Shown piece by piece: positions 9,093 through 16,400 of a DNA stretch of 64,000 nt. The translations under genes were made by a program, and so were the position numbers. The number at the start of each line of letters is the position of its first letter. The first letter of the stretch is position 1. The stretch comes from Candidatus Electrothrix aestuarii. GTDB taxonomy: Bacteria > Desulfobacterota > Desulfobulbia > Desulfobulbales > Desulfobulbaceae. The stretch lies in the NCBI GenBank assembly GCA_032595685.2, contig CP159373.1:145001-209000 (forward strand), in the 5' to 3' direction. Below the pieces are notes generated by a model. The model worked only from the letters and a program-made list of their open reading frames with translations. It did not search any database and was not told the origin of the DNA.

Positions 9093-9472
9093 ATCACCCG
9101 GACATCATAAAGGTCGAAGGAAGAATCACACGACAGCAGCGTCAACGAGTCCGTCACAGCCTGGGCAATCAGCATCCGGTCGAACGGGTCTTTATGATGC
9201 CGGGGAAGTTGGCCTGCCTGAAAGGCATACTTGTCGGTTATGGGAAGGGACTCAATCTGATTTTCCGCAAGCTCCTGCGCAAGAAATCTTTCCGGCTTAT
9301 CAGGCAGAGGGAGTCGGCCCAAGGCATATTTTATGGCAACTTCCCATGAACTTGCGGCACTCCAGTACAGTATATTTTCACTGTCTCTTATGAGCGTCCG
9401 GGCAGTTACTGAAAGTTGTGCGTCATCCGTAATCCACCACAGAAAGGCATGGGTATCCAGAAGGATATTCAT
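9086..9472 (-). CDS. PIN-domain toxin, VapC-like (type II TA)
   Basis: This 128-residue PIN-domain ribonuclease begins MNILLDTHAFLWW, containing the first catalytic Asp. PRHHKDPFDRMLIAQA holds the conserved acidic cluster near residue 95. The sequence type (DTHAFLWW...DPFDR) is the COG3744-like PIN subgroup usually paired with Phd/YefM antitoxins, which is what precedes it. The start overlaps the antitoxin stop by 4 bp (ATGA). Confidence 0.92.
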   Translation of the reverse strand: MNILLDTHAFLWWITDDAQLSVTARTLIRDSENILYWSAASSWEVAIKYALGRLPLPDKPERFLAQELAENQIESLPITDKYAFQAGQLPRHHKDPFDRMLIAQAVTDSLTLLSCDSSFDLYDVRVMW

Positions 9473-9702
9473 TGTTCAAAGCCATCAAGGATGTCGTCGG
9501 GCAACGGTTCAAAGAATTCCTGCGGAACAGTGAATTTTCCTTTGGCCGAGCCGGGTTTGCGGGGAGCTGTTTTCTGTTGAAAAGGAACAAGGCGTGCCAC
9601 GGGTTCACCGTAACGGGCAATGATAACCTCGTCTCCTTTTTCGACGATGGCGATCAGTTTGGAAAACTGTGTTTTTGCCTGATGAATATTTATCTGCTGC
9701 AT
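9469..9702 (-). CDS. Phd/YefM family antitoxin
   Basis: This 77-residue antitoxin has the Phd/YefM N-terminal DNA-binding fold: INIHQAKTQFSKLIAIVEKGDEVIIARYGEPVARLVP is typical (quoted in parts: INIHQAKTQFSKL, GDEVIIARYGEPVARLVP). The charged C-terminus would neutralise the PIN toxin encoded downstream. GGAGAAACAGT before the ATG is a good RBS. A perfect inverted repeat 31 bp upstream is its likely operator. Confidence 0.92.
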   Translation of the reverse strand: MQQINIHQAKTQFSKLIAIVEKGDEVIIARYGEPVARLVPFQQKTAPRKPGSAKGKFTVPQEFFEPLPDDILDGFEQ

Positions 9703-9732
9703 ACTGTTTCTCCGATATGTACTTTTACGACC

Positions 9733-9748
9733 AGACTAGGTTTAGTCT
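9733..9748. promoter_or_regulatory. Candidate operator of the Phd/PIN module
   Basis: AGACTA-GGTT-TAGTCT is a perfect 6-bp inverted repeat with a 4-bp centre, just upstream of the antitoxin start. Phd/YefM proteins autoregulate through short palindromes of this kind, so this is inferred to be the autoregulatory site. Confidence 0.5.
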
Positions 9749-9813
9749 ACACTGAACCGGAAGATATCTCAAACAGAATATCCTTGCCCGGTGGTGGATG
9801 CAGATGGTCACGA

Positions 9814-10000
9814 AATAGGCCCCGGCCTGTGTGTAATCATAATTGCGCAGGCGGATGGAACGGCGATGGTGGATGTCGGGTTCATTCATGGTCGGTTATT
9901 CACCACGGGTTGGGTTGTAGGGGCAGGCCCCCGTGCCTACCCTGTTGGAATATACAGGGATGGTGGACAAACAGGGCGGAAACGGGGGGCCGCCCCTACG
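9814..10000. repeat. Dispersed repeat, copy A (two-part)
   Basis: The first part (9814-9882, AATAGGCCCCGGCCTGTGTG...GCGCAGGCGGATGGAACGG) recurs at 10720 and 11391. The second part (9917-10000) starts GTAGGGGCAGG and ends CCGCCCCTAC, giving inverted termini; it recurs at 12338. Together with flanking low-complexity sequence it fills the interval 9703-10052 between two TA modules. No gene is supported here. Confidence 0.8.
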
Positions 10001-10052
10001 GAATTATACGCCACATCCGCGCCTGAACCGCACACCATGCCGGGATGTCCCC

Positions 10053-10343
10053 CTATTTTTCCCTCAACTTTCCTCTGTCCTGCCTCTCGTCCCACACCCT
10101 TAAAATCTCAATTACTTCCCCTTTAATTCGGTAAATAAAAGAAAACGGTATATTGGGTATAGAAAACTCCAAAATATTCTTATCTTTGATGACATGCCCG
10201 ATGTATGGATTCTCTTTTATTAAATCTTTTGTGCTATGAAATTGTTTTTGTGCCTTTTTCCCTCCTTGAGGGAAAACACTTTCATAGTAATGCCTGAACC
10301 ATTTTAAATCATTTAAAGAGCTTGTTAAAAATTTTACCTGCAT
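10053..10343 (-). CDS. ParE/RelE-superfamily toxin
   Basis: This 96-residue protein has the ParE/RelE fold pattern: an N-terminal helix pair (MQVKFLTSSLNDLKWFRHYY), a central Gly/Pro-rich region, and the C-terminal strand segment PFSFIYRIKGEVIEILRVWDERQD typical of these toxins. It lies 3 bp after its CopG-type antitoxin gene, giving a type II TA operon. Whether it inhibits gyrase (ParE) or cleaves mRNA (RelE) cannot be told. Confidence 0.85.
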   Translation of the reverse strand: MQVKFLTSSLNDLKWFRHYYESVFPQGGKKAQKQFHSTKDLIKENPYIGHVIKDKNILEFSIPNIPFSFIYRIKGEVIEILRVWDERQDRGKLREK

Positions 10344-10346
10344 AAT

Positions 10347-10631
10347 TTATTGGGCATCAGGGAATATATCCGGTTCAGGTACAGGAAGTTCATTTTCAGT
10401 TCCCCAGGAATCAACCCAGGCATTTACAGCCCCTTCAGAAATAAATATTCCCTTATCAGCCTCCTCGACAGCCTTATCAATAGCTTTTCTCTTGGCTGTT
10501 TTAGCCTGTAAGAAAATCTTAATTGCCTGGTTGGCAAGATAGGACGGTGTGCGGTCAGCCCTCTCGGCTTCTTGTGTAAGCTGTGCCTTGATTTCTGGAT
10601 CAATCCTCAGAGAAAACGGAATAGTAGCCAT
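10347..10631 (-). CDS. Ribbon-helix-helix (CopG-type) antitoxin
   Basis: The N-terminus MATIPFSLRIDPEIKAQLTQ is a ribbon-helix-helix DNA-binding strand and helix; YLANQAIKIFLQ completes it. The acidic C-terminus would bind the toxin. I choose the ATG at 10631 because GGAG lies 9 nt upstream of it, whereas the in-frame ATG 15 bp further upstream overlaps that GGAG and has no RBS of its own. A consensus promoter and an array of GTATAC sites lie just upstream. Confidence 0.88.
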   Translation of the reverse strand: MATIPFSLRIDPEIKAQLTQEAERADRTPSYLANQAIKIFLQAKTAKRKAIDKAVEEADKGIFISEGAVNAWVDSWGTENELPVPEPDIFPDAQ

Positions 10632-10659
10632 AGCTGGTATCTCCATAAAATTTTATGAT

Positions 10660-10702
10660 GTATACGTCGTATACATTGTATACCTTTTATAACTTCTGTC
10701 AA
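10660..10702 (-). promoter_or_regulatory. Promoter with three phased GTATAC operator sites
   Basis: On the minus strand TTGACA (10697-10702), a 16-bp spacer and TACAAT (10675-10680) form a strong promoter. Three copies of the palindrome GTATAC start at 10660, 10669 and 10678, exactly 9 bp apart, and the last overlaps the -10 box. This layout suits cooperative binding of the RHH antitoxin dimers and autorepression. Confidence 0.75.
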
Positions 10703-10719
10703 CTTAGGAATCAACAGTG

Positions 10720-10811
10720 AATAGGCCCCGGCCCGTGTGTAATCATAATTGCGCAGGCGGATGGAATGGGTGGTGGTAATCCCGTTGGGGCACGGCGCGC
10801 CGTGCCCTTAC
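10720..10811. repeat. Dispersed repeat, copy B, with 20-bp palindrome
   Basis: 10720-10777 repeats the AATAGGCCCCGGCC...GGCGGATGGAA core. 10784-10811 is a variant of the GTAGGGGC/GCCCCTAC-ended element whose middle is the perfect palindrome GGGCACGGCG/CGCCGTGCCC (10788-10807). The palindrome directly abuts the stop codon of the interrupted toxin gene and may double as a transcription stop. Confidence 0.8.
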
Positions 10812-11086
10812 AATGTAACCTGTTTTTTGCCCAATAATTTGTCATATTGAGCATGCGCACCTATCCAGAACCAGACGATACCGTCCTGGTCGGGGGAATC
10901 AACACCCAAGGCTCTATGCTTGATTCCGGCCCGTACCGACCAGAATCAGCCTGCCTTTTTCAGATGCAACGAGGGATGGCGAGGATCTTTTTTGAGAAGA
11001 TCGAAGTTCTTGTCCGCAATGGTTCGAACCTTCGCGGACAGCCGGTTATATGCCTGCCAATACTTCGGTGAAGTGTAATGCTTCAC
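10808..11086 (-). pseudogene. RelE/ParE-type toxin interrupted by in-frame TGA
   Basis: Starting at GTG 11086, which overlaps the antitoxin stop as GTGA, the frame reads VKHYTSPKYWQAYNRLSAKV...HLKKAG, then TGA at 10946-10948 (codon 47). It resumes as FWSVRAGIKHRALGV...GIVWFWIGAHAQYDKLL to a normal TAA at 10808. Both halves match the small toxin family whose members contain a K-x-W/F-W-S-V-R segment and end in WFWIGxHxxYDKL. A C-to-T change of CGA to TGA would explain the stop. The organism has SelA, but I see no reason to favour selenocysteine here. Confidence 0.7.
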
Positions 11087-11283
11087 AGCTCCCTGCATCT
11101 GCCGGATTGGAAATCAGCTAATGCCTCTTTTGCCAACTCATCCAGCAGGCCATTTTGCGCATCTTCCTCGAATTCCCTGTCCCACTTTCTCTGCTCTAGG
11201 GCGGAAAACCAGTCCCGGAATTTATTGAAATCCTTCCGGGATAAATTGGTCACAGCTCTTTCTATCTCTGTTAATGTCGTCAT
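11083..11283 (-). CDS. Small antitoxin-like protein (partner of interrupted toxin)
   Basis: This 66-residue acidic helical protein begins MTTLTEIERAVTNLSRKDF and continues with FRDWFSALEQRKWDREFEED and LLDELAKEALADFQSGRCREL. The pattern (W-D-x-x-x-E-x-D and a C-terminal ALADFxxGRCREL) is that of a widespread small antitoxin family encoded just before RelE/ParE-type toxins. I use the ATG at 11283 because the conserved part begins there. The stop overlaps the toxin start by 4 bp. Confidence 0.8.
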   Translation of the reverse strand: MTTLTEIERAVTNLSRKDFNKFRDWFSALEQRKWDREFEEDAQNGLLDELAKEALADFQSGRCREL

Positions 11284-11390
11284 AATGCGTCTCATTCCAT
11301 CTGTTGGGTTATTCGGATTGCCCATTCCTTCTTTATATCTGAAAAAAGGTTGTTTCGGCAATCGGAATTTTAGACGGTAGAGAAGTAACA

Positions 11391-11516
11391 AATGCCCCGG
11401 CCTGTGTGTAATCACAATTGCGTAGCGGATGGAACGGCGGTGGTGGATGTCCGGGTTTATTCATGGGATGTTGCGTGTAACGGCGAATGTAGGGGTGAAA
11501 AATTTTTCGCCCCTAC
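11391..11516. repeat. Dispersed repeat, copy C
   Basis: 11391-11466 repeats AATGCCCCGGCCTGTGTG...GCGGATGGAACGGCGGTGG. It is followed by a 28-bp hairpin at 11489-11516 with termini GTAGGGG and CCCCTAC, arms of 14 bp with one mismatch and no loop. The interval 11284-11637 contains nothing else beyond a possible promoter for the next TA pair. Confidence 0.8.
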
Positions 11517-11637
11517 GGTGTGATGCGGCACATCCTTTCGTCCCCTATTTCTATGTGTATCCAACCTGCAGTATGGACAAAAACCAGCTCATTGATTATA
11601 GTTAAATAAGCTATCATTAAAAAATAAGGGGATCATT

Positions 11638-11886
11638 ATGCCAGAGATGAAAAAACTTATTATTGAAATGCCGGAAAAACAGCATCAAGCTATTACGGCA
11701 AAAGCGTTACTTTCCGGTATGTCTCTGAAAAAGTATGTTTTGAAAAAGCTGGAAGTTCCAGAAACTGATCTGGAAGAACCAGTCGATATAAAAGAAAATT
11801 TAAAAAATTCTCTTCAGGAGATGATTGAATACCGGAAGGGAAAAAAAGCTCTTCGCCTTGCTGGTGATGTCCTTGCTGAACTTTAG
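11638..11886 (+). CDS. Antitoxin, ribbon-helix-helix-like
   Basis: This 82-residue protein pairs with the toxin gene starting 6 bp after its stop. KKLIIEMPEKQHQAITAKALLSGMSLKKYVLKKL resembles an RHH/HicB-like strand-helix-helix that binds DNA (in parts: KKLIIEMPEKQHQAI, SGMSLKKYVLKKL). The C-terminus is acidic then basic. AAGGGG lies 6-7 bp before the ATG. The orientation is opposite to the three neighbouring TA modules. Confidence 0.8.
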   Translation: MPEMKKLIIEMPEKQHQAITAKALLSGMSLKKYVLKKLEVPETDLEEPVDIKENLKNSLQEMIEYRKGKKALRLAGDVLAEL

Positions 11887-11892
11887 GCGGAA

Positions 11893-12240
11893 ATGGGATT
11901 TTATACCGTTAAGACAACAGAAACTTTTGAAAAAAACATCAAAAGGCTCTCGAAAAAATACCGTCGGATTAAAAAAGATGTGCTGCCTATATTAAACAGG
12001 TTGGCATCAGGTGAATTTACAGGAGATTCTATCTCCGGTTGTAATAATATCCTTTATAAAACACGAATTGCTTCTTCTGACCAAAAAAAGGGGAAAAGAG
12101 GTGGTTTCAGATTGATTTATTCCGTAAAGAATGACTCTGAGGATAATGAAATAATACTGCATACAATTTATGCAAAATCTTCAAAGAGTGATATCAGTAC
12201 GGGTGAAATGAAAAATATTATGAAAGAATTGGAATTATAA
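11893..12240 (+). CDS. RelE-superfamily toxin
   Basis: This 115-residue basic protein has the RelE-like layout: TVKTTETFEKNIKRLSKKY at the start, then KRGGFRLIYSVKND as the central strand, and IILHTIYAKSSKSDIS as the C-terminal strand. It is probably a ribosome-dependent mRNA interferase. AGGCGGAA forms its RBS inside the 6-bp gap after the antitoxin. Confidence 0.83.
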   Translation: MGFYTVKTTETFEKNIKRLSKKYRRIKKDVLPILNRLASGEFTGDSISGCNNILYKTRIASSDQKKGKRGGFRLIYSVKNDSEDNEIILHTIYAKSSKSDISTGEMKNIMKELEL

Positions 12241-12337
12241 TCCCCCAAGCTCTGTTTATCGCTCTCCATACCCTTTTTACTCCACCCTGTTTCCTGGACA
12301 ATCTCAAAAAACAAGTTTCTCGTTTTCGGTACAGACC

Positions 12338-12414
12338 GTAGGGGTAGGCCCCTGTGCCTACCCTGTTGAAACCGCCCTGTTGGAATATGCCGGGATGGTG
12401 GACAAACAGGGGTA
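12338..12414. repeat. Dispersed repeat, copy D (second part only)
   Basis: GTAGGGGTAGGCCCCTGTGC...CCTGTTGGAATAT..GGGATGGTGGACAAACAGGGG matches the second half of copy A (9917-9980) closely, with a small internal duplication. It separates the TA strip from the RHS locus. Confidence 0.75.
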
Positions 12415-12446
12415 CTTATTGGTTATTGAGAATTTACATGGATTTT

Positions 12447-13439
12447 TTACCGGGTGGTGATATTTGTTGTGTTATCTCTATGTTCTTGTGCCTTTTGAGT
12501 AGCAATATCTTGAACTCTTCCAATCATTAAGGACAGTACAGTTGCTAGTACGACCACACCGAATATTATTTCAAAAGAGCATATCATTTTTGCAGTAATG
12601 CTTATGGGACTAATATCACCATATCCAACCGTTGACATTGTTACTATATTAAAATAGAAAAAATCAACAAATGTATTATTGCACATATTAGACATATTAA
12701 ATGCGGCTCCCGGTTGAATACCACCTCCATTAACAGTCACTGGCCCAATGAGAAGTAATCCTGCGATTGTAAATGCATAAGATGCATATAAGTAAGCCCT
12801 CGGAATATGATCCAAAAGACCTCGAAGTACAGTATGGCTTGGATGGCTCGATATGTATCGTTTTGAACTGGAAGTATAAAGTGCATACTTCCATATATCA
12901 TCATATATCCTGTATTTTACTACTACAACTATTAGAAAGCAGGCGATAATCCATGCTGCACTTCTGTACATCGGCATTGAGGTCGTTGTTGCCGTATATG
13001 CAGAGACCAAGAGAATACTTGTCCGAGAAAAATTAAATACAGCTTTAACTTTTGGCGCTCGACCTTCACCAAGTTCTTCGGTGGATTCAAGCCAAATCCT
13101 AATTCCTGATAAAAGGAAAAGAGTAATAATGATACCTAGCACGTTATAGTAATGTATAGTGCTTCCTTGATGATACAGTGTGTATCCAATTAGATAGCAC
13201 AGAGGAATAGATAAAAATATCCATCCTGCTAATAAAGCGATCAAGAGCCAGCTATCTTTTCTCGTTTTCTTTTTTGGAGCTGTCCAAGAAAGATGGTTAA
13301 TCTCCCACCATATCACAATACAGCCTGCGACAAGAAATGGCGATACAAGCTCTATGTATTTTGCGATATCGTTATAATTAATCACAAGAAATTGAGAAAC
13401 GACCTCTATATATCTTGTGATATTGCTATAATTAATCAA
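12447..13439 (-). CDS. Potassium-channel-like membrane protein
   Basis: The 330-residue polytopic protein has several hydrophobic spans. Near the C-terminus is a pore loop with the K+ selectivity filter MSTVGYGDISP (about residue 277), followed by a final helix (EIIFGVVVLATVLSLMIG). The N-terminus contains a tandem duplication: NYSNITRYIEVVSQFLV and NYNDIAKYIELVSPFLV. It starts 10 bp after the stop of the RHS gene, on the same strand and in the position where polymorphic-toxin immunity genes sit. It shares the AT-rich composition of the RHS tip. An immunity role is a hypothesis only. Confidence 0.85.
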   Translation of the reverse strand: MINYSNITRYIEVVSQFLVINYNDIAKYIELVSPFLVAGCIVIWWEINHLSWTAPKKKTRKDSWLLIALLAGWIFLSIPLCYLIGYTLYHQGSTIHYYNVLGIIITLFLLSGIRIWLESTEELGEGRAPKVKAVFNFSRTSILLVSAYTATTTSMPMYRSAAWIIACFLIVVVVKYRIYDDIWKYALYTSSSKRYISSHPSHTVLRGLLDHIPRAYLYASYAFTIAGLLLIGPVTVNGGGIQPGAAFNMSNMCNNTFVDFFYFNIVTMSTVGYGDISPISITAKMICSFEIIFGVVVLATVLSLMIGRVQDIATQKAQEHRDNTTNITTR

Positions 13440-13448
13440 TTACTTCTT

Positions 13449-16400
13449 TCACCTCCCCCATAAGCAACTTATAGCTTTTTTAATATATTCGATGTAATCT
13501 TTATAATAATCGTAATATCCTTCTCTTATCATTTCTGCATCTCTTGGATTATCTTTGGGTAAACATAAACGACACCCTTGCTTCCCATGAAAATATTGAT
13601 CAAGATCCCCTATAGCTAACAAATCTTTTAAAGGGATACCATATTTTGCGCCTGCATATCCAAAATTATAATTCCCAACATCGGTCATTTCCTCCCGTGT
13701 TAAGTCATAACTCGAATATTTTTCATTTCCTAGCATTGTCCCACGTACATCTTCACTGCGTCCAGGCTTAAAATCTATCAAATTAACAAATCGATAAAAC
13801 AGAGATTCTGTACGGAACTTTTCAGGAAGACGTGTTTGGTCAACAGGAGATTCAAATCCATATGGGTCATAAAGGATTACTGGATTGTCATAGACATACA
13901 TATATCTGTGAAGCGACCCCGGCAAAATTATTTTTCCCCGATACGTATCCTGCCCCATCCACACCCCGGTCTCGGGATCATAATGCCGTGCCCCGAACCA
14001 GACCAGCCCGGTGTTCTCATCAAACTCCTTGCCGGTCAGGGTGTAGTGGTTATGCGGATCCGTGAAGTTGCCGTTGGCCGGGATCACGCCGCCGTAGGGA
14101 TCATAGCGGTAGGTGTGGACGGCATTGCCGTTCTGCTTGGTCAGTCCGGCCACGTCGCCCTTATGGTTGTAATGATACCAACGGAGCTGACCGGTTGCGC
14201 CGGAGTTGAAGTGCTGGGCCATGCTGATCTGCCGATCCGTGCCCCGGTAGTAATTCTCGTACTGGCCGTTCAGGGTGTCGTACTCAGCCACCGGGTCCAG
14301 GCCGTCGAACACGTATTCCATGCGTTTGTCCACGCCCTGGGAAGGTGCGCTTTTCCCGTTCTTTGTACCGCCTTTTTTCCCGCCTTTTTTCCCGCCCTTT
14401 GTGCTGCTGAGGCTCTGATTGGCCTTGGGATCGTAATGCTTGACCAGCCTGCGACCGCCGCCGTCGTATTCCAGGCTTGTGACTGCCCGGTTGATACGGT
14501 TTCCGGCATCAGAGCCGGTGAGCTGATAATCCAGGGCCTGGACCAGCCGGTTCTCCGGGTCATAGCTGTAATCAGTGCCGATGACCGGGCCGTAACCGTC
14601 ATCCGCCTGCACATTGATGCGGTTGCCGTTGCCGTCATAGCGGAACTCCTGCACCGGACTGCGGTTGGGATTATGGGTCAGGGATTCGGTCTCGGCCCGG
14701 AGCAGCTGGTTGGCCGCGTTATAGGCGGAGGTGATGGTGAAACCGTCCCAGGGCTGCTGCGTGCTCAGATCATCCTCGCTTGACCAGGAGAGCCGGTTGC
14801 CCACCGGGTCATAGGCATAGCCCATCTGCACAGGATCGCCGTTATTCTTCAGCGGGTTGATTGTTACCCCGGTCAGTCGATGCAGGCCGTCGTAGGTATA
14901 GCTTTCCCGCTGTTGCGCGGGATTGCGCCAGCCGTACTCCTTCACGGACTCGGTGACATGGCCCACCGGGTTGTAGGCGTAGGCAAAGGCGACAACTGTT
15001 TCCTTGCTGTTCATAGTCTCCCGCCGCAGGGTGCGATACACCCGGTCATATTCGATATTCGTCTCGGTTGCATTGGAATTGATGATCCCGGTCACCCGTC
15101 CCACCCGGTTACGGCTGTATTGGGTTTGTTGGGATACGGCATGCCGTGTCCCTGTATCCCCTGCAATGATCTGCTGCATCCAGTTATTAGGGCTGTAGGC
15201 ATACTCGGCCACGCTACCGTCCGGGTAGGTCAGGGAGGTACGATTGCCTGCCGCATCATAGGTTGCGGCCAGCACAGAACCCAGCGGATCAACGGTTCCG
15301 GTGACCCGGGCCAGGGGATCGTAGGTCCAGCTCGTCTGTCCCAGCCGGTCCTGCATCAGCACGCGCCGGTTATCCGCATTGTATGTATAGCTGACTGCGG
15401 TGCCGTCACTGTAGGCGATGCTTTGCAGGAGGTCATCGGGATAAAAGGCGTATTCAGTCAGGGCACCCTTGCCGTCCCTGCGACTGATCCGGTTGCCCAT
15501 GCCGTCATAGGTGTAGGTCCAGGTTTTGCCCAGCGGGTTGACCTCTTCAATCAGATTGCCCACCCCGTCATAAGCAAAGCCGGTGGCCGCCGCATTGGCA
15601 TTGATAATCTCAATGAGCAAACCACGGGCATCGTAGCTGTATCGGGTGGTTTTGTTGACATCATTGGCCGGGGCCTGGTCAGGCTGAAAGTTCTCCGTCA
15701 CCCCCTTGAGGCGATACACCCCGTCGTGCTCGTACAGGGTCACGGTTCCGTCGGCCTCAACACGCTGAATGCGGTTGCCCATCAGGTCATAGACAAAGCC
15801 GGTGCTCTCGTCTTCGGCATTGGTTGTGCGAATACGCCGGTTCAGGTCGTCGTACTGATACCGGGTCGGATTGCCTTCCGCGTCGGTCAGACTGAGGAGG
15901 TTGTCCACCTTATCATAGCTGTACAGGGTGCTGCCGCCTTCAAAGTCAACCGCCTCTGTCCGGCGATGGGCCGCATCGTAGCGGAATTCGGCTGCATAGC
16001 CCAGGGGATTGGTCAGGCGGATCAGGTTGCCTGCCAGGTCATAGCCGTATTCAGTGCGGACATTGGTCTGATGATCCGCCGGCAGGGCATCGTCATAATT
16101 ACGGGTCAGGGCAATACGCCGACCCAGGGCATCATACTCGTAGCGGGTGCTGATCCCCAGGGCCGAGGTCCGGCTGATCCGGTTGCCGTCCGCATCATAG
16201 CCGTAGCTGACGGCATGGCCTTCCGGGTCAGTGACCTGGGCCGGTCGATAGGTGGGGGTATAGTCCATCTCTGTTGTGTAGCCGCGCGGGTTCAAGGCCC
16301 GGAGCAGATTGCCCATGGGATCGTAGCTGAACTGCCATTCATAGCCTTCAGTGTCCTCGCTGCTGATGCGGCGGCTCTGAAGGTCATAGCGGTAGCGGAA

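Noticed and set aside
10946-10948. Selenocysteine at the toxin TGA
   Set aside because: SelA is encoded in the window, but the homologous position is not a redox site and no SECIS-like hairpin is obvious just downstream. A C-to-T nonsense change is simpler.
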